Positions 1 to 5,291 of a DNA stretch of 11,973 nt are shown piece by piece. Each line of letters starts with the position of its first letter. The first letter of the stretch is position 1. The notes beneath the pieces were generated by a model. That model made no database searches, was not told the DNA's origin, and saw only the letters and a list, made by a program, of their open reading frames with translations. This stretch comes from Bacilli bacterium. Lineage in GTDB: Bacteria > Bacillota_I > Bacilli_A > RF39 > UBA660. The stretch is from positions 1 to 11,973 of the forward strand of contig JAEEMF010000066.1 in assembly GCA_016283075.1 (NCBI GenBank). The letters are read 5' to 3'. The translations under genes were made by a program, and so were the position numbers.

Positions 1-272
1 CAAAGTTTATTCATACATATATGGGAATGACTTTAAGAGAAAATCAAAGAGATTATTATTTTGAAAAATTAGATAAACATTTTAAAGGTTTAAAAGAAAA
101 ATATATCAAATATTATGGCGAAAGAAATAATTGTGCTGTTCCGAACTATAAATCATAATATAAAGTGTTGACTAATGAATGTGATAAGTATGGAATACTT
201 TATAATATGAAAGATATTATTAAAACATATAAAAAAGAAATAAAGAATAATGAACAAATATCATTATTCTAG
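1..272 (+). pseudogene. 3' end of radical SAM protein (spore photoproduct lyase-like family), interrupted by an in-frame stop
   Basis: The reading frame from base 3 gives a C-terminal stretch beginning KFIHTYMGMTLRE and continuing with KLDKHFKGLKEKYIKYYG. I recognise this as the tail of SPL-family radical SAM proteins (iron-sulfur enzymes using S-adenosylmethionine). The frame meets TAA at 156-158. The same frame then continues with family-like sequence (YKVLTNECDKYGILYNMKDI) and closes at TAG 270-272 with QISLF, a usual ending for this family. The TAA falls where a Leu codon is expected, so one TTA-to-TAA change would explain it. The radical SAM core and the start lie upstream of the window. 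The protein would lose about 38 residues. It could still be expressed in shortened form, or the TAA could be an assembly error. The family call is from memory of conserved tails, not from a search. Confidence 0.55.
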
Positions 273-279
273 AATGATC

Positions 280-295
280 GGAAGATTAAGATATT
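280..295 (+). repeat. Boundary repeat, copy 1 (GGAAGATTAAGATATT)
   Basis: This 16-base sequence starts 8 bases after the TAG of the broken radical SAM gene. It recurs exactly at 987-1002 and with two mismatches at 1176-1191. Just downstream is AGGAG and then ATGTAA, a start codon followed at once by a stop. This looks like the leftover translation start of a lost or truncated gene. Confidence 0.6.
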
Positions 296-297
296 AG

Positions 298-320
298 GAG
301 AATGTAAAAATTCTCTTTTT
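298..320 (+). terminator. Intrinsic terminator after the radical SAM remnant
   Basis: GAGAAT (298-303) pairs with ATTCTC (310-315) around a 6-base loop, followed by a run of five T. It would end transcription from the upstream gene. The 6-bp stem is short, so strength is uncertain. Confidence 0.55.
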
Positions 321-323
321 ATA

Positions 324-332
324 TGATAAAAT
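324..332 (+). promoter_or_regulatory. Candidate extended -10 promoter for the XRE regulator
   Basis: TGATAAAAT follows the T-tract of the preceding terminator, the same layout as the better promoters further right. The -10 hexamer would be TAAAAT at 327-332. It would give a leader of about 100 bases before the ATG at 437, much longer than the other leaders here, so a closer promoter is possible. Confidence 0.3.
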
Positions 333-371
333 TGATATATGATTTAAATGTTAAAAATATTTGCGTAACTT

Positions 372-385
372 CCAAAGAAATTTGG
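372..385. promoter_or_regulatory. Small inverted repeat upstream of the XRE gene, possible operator
   Basis: CCAAA-gaaa-TTTGG is a 5-bp inverted repeat centred about 59 bases upstream of the XRE start. XRE regulators commonly bind short inverted repeats in their own promoter regions. In DNA this AT-rich the palindrome could occur by chance, and no second copy was noticed. Confidence 0.2.
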
Positions 386-436
386 TAGATTAAATGAATA
401 ATAAAAAGTAGAATGTTTAGTGAAAGGAATGATTAT

Positions 437-961
437 ATGGATATTGGTCAAAATATTTTAAATTTAAGAAAAAGTGCTAATCTTTCACAAGAGCAACTTG
501 CTGAAAAGATGGGAGTAACAAGACAAACAATAAGCAACTGGGAGTTAAATGAATCTAGCCCAGATTTAAAACAAGGTAGAGAATTATCTAAAATATTTAA
601 TGTGAGTTTGGATGATTTAGCTGGTGATTCAACATTTGAATACTTAGGTTCAAAAGATAGTAACAAAAAAATTACTATAATATCACCAATTGAAAATGTT
701 ATAGTAACTTGTAATAAGGTTCAATCATCGGGTAAGTATAATGGAGGTAAGGATTCACCAAAATATGCTTTGTTTGGAAGTGATGAGAGTAATTCTTCAA
801 ACAGTATTTTTTTAGGTTGGTATGAAGATAAAGAACAAATATCAAAAGAAATTATGGGAATAAAAGAAGCATTAGTATCTGGTACTCAACCTTATGAACT
901 AAAATATAATGTTGAAGTTGAAAGGAAATTAATGGGTATGATATTAAAAATGAAAAAGTAA
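437..961 (+). CDS. XRE-family helix-turn-helix transcriptional regulator
   Basis: A 174-residue protein. Residues about 4-62 form a typical HTH_3/XRE DNA-binding domain, with LSQEQLAEKMGVTRQTISNWE and then the SPDLKQGRELSKIFNVSLDDL helices. Residues about 78-174 are a separate domain with beta-like segments (ITIISPIENVIVTCNKV, SPKYALFG, FLGWYEDKEQISKEI). I recall a similar C-terminal part in other Firmicutes XRE proteins, but its ligand is not known to me. I chose ATG 437 over ATG 413 because AAAGGA (423-428) sits 8 bases before it and the HTH begins there. The 51-residue membrane gene follows 51 bases downstream without a clear terminator, so co-transcription is likely. Self-regulation is plausible but not shown. 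Confidence 0.9.
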   Translation: MDIGQNILNLRKSANLSQEQLAEKMGVTRQTISNWELNESSPDLKQGRELSKIFNVSLDDLAGDSTFEYLGSKDSNKKITIISPIENVIVTCNKVQSSGKYNGGKDSPKYALFGSDESNSSNSIFLGWYEDKEQISKEIMGIKEALVSGTQPYELKYNVEVERKLMGMILKMKK

Positions 962-986
962 TATAAATTATAATTATAAAAAGTAT

Positions 987-1002
987 GGAAGATTAAGATA
1001 TT
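987..1002 (+). repeat. Boundary repeat, copy 2 (GGAAGATTAAGATATT)
   Basis: An exact 16-base match to 280-295, located after the XRE stop codon. It runs directly into TTGGAGGATTTATG, the ribosome binding site and start of the 51-residue membrane gene. The similarity to copy 1 extends through the GGAG. Confidence 0.65.
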
Positions 1003-1012
1003 TGGAGGATTT

Positions 1013-1168
1013 ATGAAAAAGAAAAATATAATATATGGAATTTTATGTGGTGTAGGAGGAATTCTAATAGGAGTATTTGCAAATAAATTAAATACAGTTT
1101 ATGGTGGAGCATTATTTACTATTGGTGTATTATTATTAGTTTTTTCAACAATAAAATTGGATAAATAA
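1013..1168 (+). CDS. Small two-helix membrane protein (51 residues)
   Basis: ATG 1013 is preceded by a strong GGAGG (1004-1008) with a 4-base gap. The product starts MKKKNIIYGILCGVGGI. Two hydrophobic segments at residues about 5-23 and 30-46 are separated by a short polar turn (ANKLNTV), and the protein ends KLDK. The lysine-rich N-terminus suggests both termini face the cytoplasm. I recognise no family. It lies just downstream of the XRE regulator and is probably in the same transcript, so its product may be under that regulator or may modulate it. It could be a small holin-, immunity- or toxin-like peptide, but nothing in the sequence decides this. Good start signals and the hydrophobic pattern support a real gene. 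Confidence 0.7.
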   Translation: MKKKNIIYGILCGVGGILIGVFANKLNTVYGGALFTIGVLLLVFSTIKLDK

Positions 1169-1175
1169 AACAATC

Positions 1176-1191
1176 GGAATATTAAGATGTT
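1176..1191 (+). repeat. Boundary repeat, copy 3 (14 of 16 bases)
   Basis: GGAATATTAAGATGTT differs from the other two copies at two positions. Like copy 1 it begins 8 bases or fewer after a stop codon (TAA 1166-1168) and shares the preceding TCG/ATCG context with copy 1. Nothing translatable follows it. Confidence 0.5.
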
Positions 1192-1303
1192 ACGAATAGT
1201 AAAATTAGATACCTTTTTAGATAACTATATTTTTAAAAATAAAAAAATATTACACAATATATAAAAAATAATGGCATAATCAGGAAGATTATCGTAGAAA
1301 TTA

Positions 1304-1359
1304 TGTAATTATATTTCATGTGGCTCAGGAAAAAAGTACAAACAATTTGTGGTAAATAA
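1304..1359 (+). pseudogene. Broken SEC-C zinc-binding tail, copy A
   Basis: Bases 1319-1345 read CGSGKKYKQ, the core of the SEC-C motif (CxCGSGKKYKxCC), a zinc-binding tail found at the C-terminus of SecA and many small proteins. One base is then missing: in the shifted frame 1348-1359 reads C-G-K-stop, the usual SEC-C ending. The preceding residues (NYIS) stand where a Cys-Pro pair is expected, and TAG at 1295-1297 closes the frame upstream. It is therefore a remnant and not a working gene. It aligns with copy B at 3680-3723 with 6 mismatches and one gap in 44 bases. Confidence 0.6.
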
Positions 1360-1366
1360 TACTAAT

Positions 1367-1399
1367 AACCCTCGTAAAATAAGGTTTTACGAGGGTTTT
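1367..1399 (+). terminator. Strong intrinsic terminator after SEC-C remnant A
   Basis: AACCCTCGTAAAA (1367-1379) pairs perfectly with TTTTACGAGGGTT (1385-1397) around TAAGG, followed by T residues. The 13-bp stem is the strongest hairpin in the window. It lies 7 bases after the old SEC-C stop codon, so it is probably the original terminator of the lost gene. It insulates the next operon. Confidence 0.8.
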
Positions 1400-1438
1400 A
1401 TAATTCAACAAAATGTGTAATTTTTATCAAAAAAAACA

Positions 1439-1459
1439 TTTTAGATACGTTTTAGATTC
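1439..1459 (+). repeat. Paired direct repeats TTTTAGATAC / TTTTAGATTC
   Basis: Two 10-base units (1439-1448 and 1450-1459) match at 9 of 10 positions and start 11 bases apart, about one helical turn. They resemble the TTTTGATACAAA pair at 3552-3575 at the other end of the two-gene unit. Their function is unknown; protein binding sites are possible. Confidence 0.4.
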
Positions 1460-1541
1460 TTTTTTTTGTAAATTTAAAACTTATTCAACAGTAATATAGC
1501 AATCTTATGATTATTAAGTAGATAAAAATATGCGAAATGTA

Positions 1542-1563
1542 TGCTACAATAATTGAGGAGGAG
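1542..1563 (+). promoter_or_regulatory. Extended -10 promoter and ribosome binding site for the 345-residue gene
   Basis: TGCTACAAT (1542-1550) is an extended -10. GAGGAGGAG (1555-1563) is a very strong Shine-Dalgarno sequence just before ATG 1569. With transcription starting about 7 bases past the -10, the leader would be about 12 bases and the transcript would begin within the ribosome binding site. Confidence 0.6.
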
Positions 1564-1568
1564 ATCTT

Positions 1569-2606
1569 ATGAAATGTATAGTACCTTTTATAGTTAAGTA
1601 TAGCCCTATAAAAAAACTAGCTATTATACCATTTGAAAAAAATCCTGATGAAATATATAAAGGATTTGAATTGCAATATATTAGTGGTGAACCATATGGA
1701 ACAGGTTATAGAATAATAGCATACAGAAATGATGATTATGTGGATGTTTATGATGATTTATCATTAGAGTTTAATAAAGATGAGAAATTTGATGTTGCAT
1801 TAAATGGATTACATCAACATATTCAAACTAAAATTAGTGATTCAATTTTTGAAATGAATAATAATTGCGAACGTTTATCATTTAGTTTTGTAGATATAAA
1901 TAATAGAAGGATTAATTTTAGTATAGAAGAATTTACATCTAAAAAATCAACACCAATGAATTTATTAGCACCAATAGGTTATGGAACAAAAAAACCAAAT
2001 TTCTTACCATTATTCTTTCTATATAATTTTGATTTTATTAGAAGAAATAAAAGTAAGATAAATTGTTTTATTGATAATAAAAAAATATCTGTTGATAAAT
2101 TCCCATTACCTATGAATAATCAGTTTAGATATTATGCTAGATTTAGTAATCAATGTGATTTATTAGAATTTGCAAATACAGATTCTTTATCATTTTTAGA
2201 AGTTGAACTTGATAATAATAGTTATAAAAAAGATAATATTGAATATATCTACGATGGACAAAATTCATTAAGTGAAATTGTTGTGTATTTAGAAAAAAGA
2301 ACAATAAATATGAAATTTTCTCCAAGTTTTAATATGAATAAAGATTTAGAGGGGATTTTTAAAATTTCCCCAGATAAAGTAATGGGGTATATAGAGGGAA
2401 TATATAGTATAAAAAAAGAAGAGGATAAAATCATTATAAAAATAATTCCAGAGAATGGATGGAAAGCAATTCCTAATTCATTTGTTACAAAAATGATATT
2501 AAAACCCAATTCTATATTTTGTAGATGGAGTAAAAATTATGATTTCACAGAAGAAATTGATATTAAAAAGAAATTAGTTAAATCAATGTGGAAAAATAAT
2601 AATTAA
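1569..2606 (+). CDS. Protein of unknown function, beta-rich, 345 residues
   Basis: I do not recognise this protein. It has no signal peptide and no membrane span. It reads as alternating short hydrophobic strands, for example GTGYRIIAYRNDDYVDVYDD (residues 45-64), and in the last 80 residues GYIEGIYSIKKEEDKIIIKI followed by a conserved-looking GWKAIPNSF. This suggests a beta-barrel or beta-sandwich fold; a lipocalin-like fold is a guess only. Residues about 128-155 (TPMNLLAPIGYGTKKP, then FLPLFFLYNF) form the most distinctive block. The start at ATG 1569 has an excellent ribosome binding site. The Ppx/GppA-like gene begins 20 bases after its stop with its own AGGAG, so the two are almost surely one operon. 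That pairing is the best clue to its role. Confidence 0.8.
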   Translation: MKCIVPFIVKYSPIKKLAIIPFEKNPDEIYKGFELQYISGEPYGTGYRIIAYRNDDYVDVYDDLSLEFNKDEKFDVALNGLHQHIQTKISDSIFEMNNNCERLSFSFVDINNRRINFSIEEFTSKKSTPMNLLAPIGYGTKKPNFLPLFFLYNFDFIRRNKSKINCFIDNKKISVDKFPLPMNNQFRYYARFSNQCDLLEFANTDSLSFLEVELDNNSYKKDNIEYIYDGQNSLSEIVVYLEKRTINMKFSPSFNMNKDLEGIFKISPDKVMGYIEGIYSIKKEEDKIIIKIIPENGWKAIPNSFVTKMILKPNSIFCRWSKNYDFTEEIDIKKKLVKSMWKNNN

Positions 2607-2626
2607 ATTAGATAGGAGAATGAAAA

Positions 2627-3511
2627 ATGAAAGAAAGCTTTGCTATCATTGAAATAGGTAGTAATAATACAAAAACACATGTTTATCATGATAACAAACT
2701 AATATATGAAAATAATACAACAATTGAATTTAAAAAGAATTATAAAAATGAAAACAAAATAATAACACCAGATTTAAACAAATTAGAAAATGTCATAGAA
2801 AAGGCCTTAGAATACACACAAAAAATTCATATATATGGATGTAGTATTTTTAGAAATATATCAGAACAAGAATTAGAAGATATAAATAATATATTAAATG
2901 ATAAATATAATTTGAAAATTGAAGTGGTTAGCCAAGAAGATGAGGCATATTATACTGCAATTGGTTGTTATAGTGATATAGAATATGATAAAAATATTTG
3001 TGTATTCATAGGCGGTGGTGGCTCTATCGAACTTATATTTGTAAAGAACAAAGAAATTATAGATAAGAAATATTTTGATTTTGGTGTTGTTGATATTACA
3101 AATAAATTTGATAGTTTAAAAGATGATATACCAACAGTTACATTTGACGAAGTATATAGCTATGTAGATAGTTTAATTGGTAATATAGATATAAATGCAG
3201 ACATTTTAATATTAGCAGGCGGGGATCATTTATATTGGTACAACAATGCAGAATATGAATTATTAAATAATGAACTATATTCAAGTGAAAATCAAAAATA
3301 TATGATAACGAGCGAAATGAGTGACAAATATGATAAAGATGCACTTGTTACATCATTAGATAGAATAAGAAAAAATAGTGATAATCCAAAATGGTTTGAT
3401 GGGTCAAGAGCAATGAAAGTGATAACTAATTTAATATCTCATAAAGTTAATGCAAAATATATTATTCCTACAAAGATAAATATGGAAGATGGATTAAAGA
3501 ATATAATTTAA
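2627..3511 (+). CDS. Ppx/GppA phosphatase-family protein (ASKHA fold), altered catalytic motifs
   Basis: A 294-residue protein with the Ppx/GppA layout. The phosphate-1 loop is IIEIGSNNTK (7-16), SQEDEAYYTAIG (102-113) matches the family ISGEEEA segment, the phosphate-2 loop is FIGGGGSIEL (127-136), and AGGDHLYW (197-204) is the adenosine-type loop. The tail (MEDGLKNII) matches the family REGLL ending. Family members hydrolyse polyphosphate or pppGpp in the cytoplasm. Two changes stand out: the Asp of the usual IDIGSN is Glu9, and the Asp of DIGGGS is missing, with Ile128 by alignment and an extra Gly. The acidic SQEDEA segment is kept. Activity may therefore be changed or lost, leaving a nucleotide- or phosphate-sensing role. 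AGGAG (2614-2618) supports ATG 2627. It forms an operon with the upstream unknown gene. Confidence 0.8.
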   Translation: MKESFAIIEIGSNNTKTHVYHDNKLIYENNTTIEFKKNYKNENKIITPDLNKLENVIEKALEYTQKIHIYGCSIFRNISEQELEDINNILNDKYNLKIEVVSQEDEAYYTAIGCYSDIEYDKNICVFIGGGGSIELIFVKNKEIIDKKYFDFGVVDITNKFDSLKDDIPTVTFDEVYSYVDSLIGNIDINADILILAGGDHLYWYNNAEYELLNNELYSSENQKYMITSEMSDKYDKDALVTSLDRIRKNSDNPKWFDGSRAMKVITNLISHKVNAKYIIPTKINMEDGLKNII

Positions 3512-3551
3512 AATATTTTATATTCATTAGTAAAAAACAAATCAGTAGAAT

Positions 3552-3575
3552 TTTTGATACAAATTTTGATACAAA
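3552..3575 (+). repeat. Perfect tandem repeat of TTTTGATACAAA
   Basis: Two identical, adjacent 12-base units (3552-3563 and 3564-3575) lie 40 bases after the Ppx/GppA-like stop codon. Tandem sites at about one helical turn are typical of cooperative protein binding, including arm-type sites of tyrosine recombinases. No recombinase gene is in the window. Confidence 0.6.
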
Positions 3576-3590
3576 TAACTAGCAAAGCCG

Positions 3591-3660
3591 AGTGTTGCAA
3601 AGTGTAACTATAACGAGTTTTAAAGGAAATTAAAGTGCTAAGTGTAGCCAAATGGTGCCA
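3591..3660 (+). repeat. Cluster of short AGTG-type repeats
   Basis: AGTGTTGC (3591), AGTGTAAC (3601), AGTGCTA (3634), AGTGTAGC (3641) and TGGTGCCA (3653) recur with spacings of about 10-12 or 7 bases. The block is richer in G and C than its surroundings and contains no open frame. It lies directly against SEC-C remnant B. Confidence 0.35.
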
Positions 3661-3723
3661 AAATTTGGAAAATCGCATGCATGTCGATCCGGCAAGAAGT
3701 ATAAACAATGTTGTGGTAAATAA
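3649..3723 (+). pseudogene. SEC-C zinc-binding tail, copy B, without a gene body
   Basis: Bases 3682-3723 read CRSGKKYKQCCGK and stop, a complete SEC-C ending in one frame. The residues before it (GKSHA) replace the usual NDxCP, so the first Cys of the motif is lost. Upstream the frame is closed by TAG at 3646-3648, so only 24 codons remain and there is no start codon or ribosome binding site. It is either the severed 3' end of a SEC-C gene or an attachment-site copy. Compared with copy A, four of the six mismatches are silent third-position changes (Ser, Gly, Lys and Tyr codons). This indicates that both derive from genuine coding sequences that diverged under protein-level constraint. Confidence 0.6.
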
Positions 3724-3746
3724 CTCGCTAAATATGCGAGTTTTTT
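3723..3746 (+). terminator. Intrinsic terminator after SEC-C remnant B
   Basis: ACTCGC (3723-3728) pairs with GCGAGT (3736-3741) around a 7-base AT loop and runs into six T (3741-3746). The stem starts on the last base of the SEC-C stop codon. Confidence 0.75.
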
Positions 3747-3758
3747 ATTTGCTCTTTA

Positions 3759-3780
3759 TGATATAATGATAATAGGTTGG
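3759..3780 (+). promoter_or_regulatory. Extended -10 promoter fused to the terminator T-tract
   Basis: TGATATAAT (3759-3767) is a consensus extended -10. The -35 region at normal spacing falls on the T-tract of the terminator just upstream. AGGTTGGG (3773-3780) is the likely ribosome binding site. The stretch from the T-tract to AGGT is nearly identical to that at 6371-6407. Confidence 0.75.
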
Positions 3781-3791
3781 GTTGTGAAAAT

Positions 3792-5213
3792 ATGTTTGAA
3801 AAAAAGTTATTGAAGTTGATTGAAGAAGCAAAAAATATAAGACGAGAGTCAGTTGAAAATGAATCGGCTAGTTATACAAGTGATAACTTTGATAATTTAA
3901 GTAAATTTATTACAAAGAAATTAAATAGTCCATTATTTAAAAACAAAAATATAAAAATAATAGCAAATCATTTTGATGAGATTCTTCCATTTATTGTTAG
4001 TTCAAATATTGATTTTCTTTTTTCAAATGCTTACTTATTAGTAGAACAACCAAATTTTAAAGAAAAGTTTATTGATGGAATAAAAAAATATCCTTATAAA
4101 GAGAATATGGATCAATTATTTTATTATGTATTTATTTCTTTATCTCATAAATCTAAAAACTATGATGTTTTTATAGATGAAGATATTTTAAAAACTATAT
4201 CATCTATGAATTTAAGTAGTGATTTATATTTAGGTGTTTTGGATTGGGTAAATGAAGATAATCAAAAGAAGTTCTTACAAATATTAGCTGAAAACAAATG
4301 TGATATACCATATTCATTAATTAAATATAAAGGCAATAATGAAGGTTTTATATTCGATAATTTAACACTATTTACCGAGAATTCACAAAATTTATATGCA
4401 CTTTTGGATTTTGTTAAGAATGATTCTAAAGCATTATCACATGTTAAAGAATATATTGATAATAATGGTGAGAAGGCTTTAGATACTATATTATCTGATT
4501 TCACAATAAAATCGCAATATACAGGTGAAAAACTTTTAAGCAAAGATAATTCATCTATTAAAGAGGTACTTAGATTAATAATCCTTGATGTTATGAAAAA
4601 TGAAAAAGTTAATTTTTCAGACATAACATTTTCTGGTGGGGGATTTTCTCGTGTTATCTTTATTGGAGATAAAGTTATAAAAGTTGGTGAAAGGGTTACA
4701 AAGACTTTCCCAAATAATCCATATATAATAGCTCCTTTACTTCGTAAAGAACTAGAAGTTGATGAAGAAAAATGTTTTGTTGAAGTTACTGAGAGAGTAG
4801 ATACTGATATAGAAGTTAATCAAGATGAGTTGTATCATCTATATAAAAATATTAGAGATTTAGGACTTGTTTGGACTGATATTAAAAAATCAAATGTTGG
4901 TAGATTAACTAAAAAGAACGTAATACACTGGCGAGATAATATTGAACCATCCGATAAAGTTTTAGAATTAGATGATAAAAGAGGATCTGATGTATTAGAA
5001 GAAGGTAGTTTAGTTATATTAGATGCAGATTTTATATATGATGAAAAAGATAAAAACATAGATTACACAACTAATTCATTTATGCATGATACTTTTGAAA
5101 AAAGATATCAAAATGAATTAAAGCAACAGAAACAAAATATAGATACAAATATAATTTTAGAAGAAAATGTAACCAATAATGATATGGTTGAGAATGAAGG
5201 CATGCATAGATAA
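3792..5213 (+). CDS. Protein with helical N-terminal region and C-terminal protein-kinase-like domain
   Basis: A 473-residue cytoplasmic protein. Residues 1 to about 270 are mostly amphipathic helices without a motif I recognise (HEAT-like repeats are possible). A kinase-like domain follows. GGGFSRVIFIGDKVIKVG (282-299) resembles a glycine-rich strand pair, with Lys297 as the candidate ATP lysine. WTDIKKSNVG (361-370) matches a catalytic loop with Asp363 and Asn368. LVILDADF (407-414) is a DFG-like metal site, with Asp411 or Asp413. The last 45 residues are Asn/Gln-rich and probably disordered. I chose ATG 3792 because the upstream TTG at 3777 lies within the inferred ribosome binding site, about 3 bases after the predicted transcript start. 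Substrate and role are unknown. An inactive pseudokinase cannot be excluded, since the lobe between Lys297 and Asp363 is short. Confidence 0.75.
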   Translation: MFEKKLLKLIEEAKNIRRESVENESASYTSDNFDNLSKFITKKLNSPLFKNKNIKIIANHFDEILPFIVSSNIDFLFSNAYLLVEQPNFKEKFIDGIKKYPYKENMDQLFYYVFISLSHKSKNYDVFIDEDILKTISSMNLSSDLYLGVLDWVNEDNQKKFLQILAENKCDIPYSLIKYKGNNEGFIFDNLTLFTENSQNLYALLDFVKNDSKALSHVKEYIDNNGEKALDTILSDFTIKSQYTGEKLLSKDNSSIKEVLRLIILDVMKNEKVNFSDITFSGGGFSRVIFIGDKVIKVGERVTKTFPNNPYIIAPLLRKELEVDEEKCFVEVTERVDTDIEVNQDELYHLYKNIRDLGLVWTDIKKSNVGRLTKKNVIHWRDNIEPSDKVLELDDKRGSDVLEEGSLVILDADFIYDEKDKNIDYTTNSFMHDTFEKRYQNELKQQKQNIDTNIILEENVTNNDMVENEGMHR

Positions 5214-5238
5214 AAACTCGTAAATATACGAGTTTTTT
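5213..5238 (+). terminator. Intrinsic terminator after the kinase-like gene
   Basis: AAAACTCGT (5213-5221) pairs with ACGAGTTTT (5228-5236) around AAATAT, followed by T residues to 5238. The stem begins on the last base of the TAA stop codon. The core matches those at 3723 and 6355 (ACTCG/CGAGT). Confidence 0.8.
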
Positions 5239-5252
5239 AATTCTTTAAAAAA

Positions 5253-5261
5253 TGGTATAAT
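5253..5261 (+). promoter_or_regulatory. Extended -10 promoter of the 192-residue gene operon
   Basis: TGGTATAAT (5253-5261) follows the terminator T-tract by 14 bases. The ATG at 5262 directly abuts the -10 box and would lie upstream of the transcript start, so it cannot be the translation start. The usable start is ATG 5292. Confidence 0.7.
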
Positions 5262-5291
5262 ATGAAACAATTATTGATTGTGGTGATATTT

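Larger units (their letters stand above)
1169..1568. other. 400-base gap without an intact gene: repeat, SEC-C remnant, terminator, promoter
   Basis: In order this gap holds boundary repeat copy 3 (1176-1191), an AT-rich stretch, a broken SEC-C tail (about 1304-1359), a strong hairpin terminator (1367-1399), a pair of TTTTAGAT direct repeats (1439-1459) and the promoter of the next operon (1542-1550). GGAAGATTATC at 1283-1293 partly resembles the boundary repeat but diverges after 9 bases. No open frame of useful length was seen on either strand. Confidence 0.7.

Noticed and set aside
280..1191. Integron gene cassettes with attC sites
   Set aside because: The 16-base repeats lack attC core sites and the paired inverted arms, and no integrase was seen.
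1304..3723. Treating the SEC-C tails as small functional genes
   Set aside because: Copy A is frameshifted and copy B has only 24 open codons; neither has a start codon with a ribosome site, and both lack the first Cys of the motif.
5262..5291. Start of the 192-residue protein at ATG 5262
   Set aside because: The ATG abuts the -10 box, so it lies upstream of the predicted transcript start. ATG 5292 has a ribosome site.
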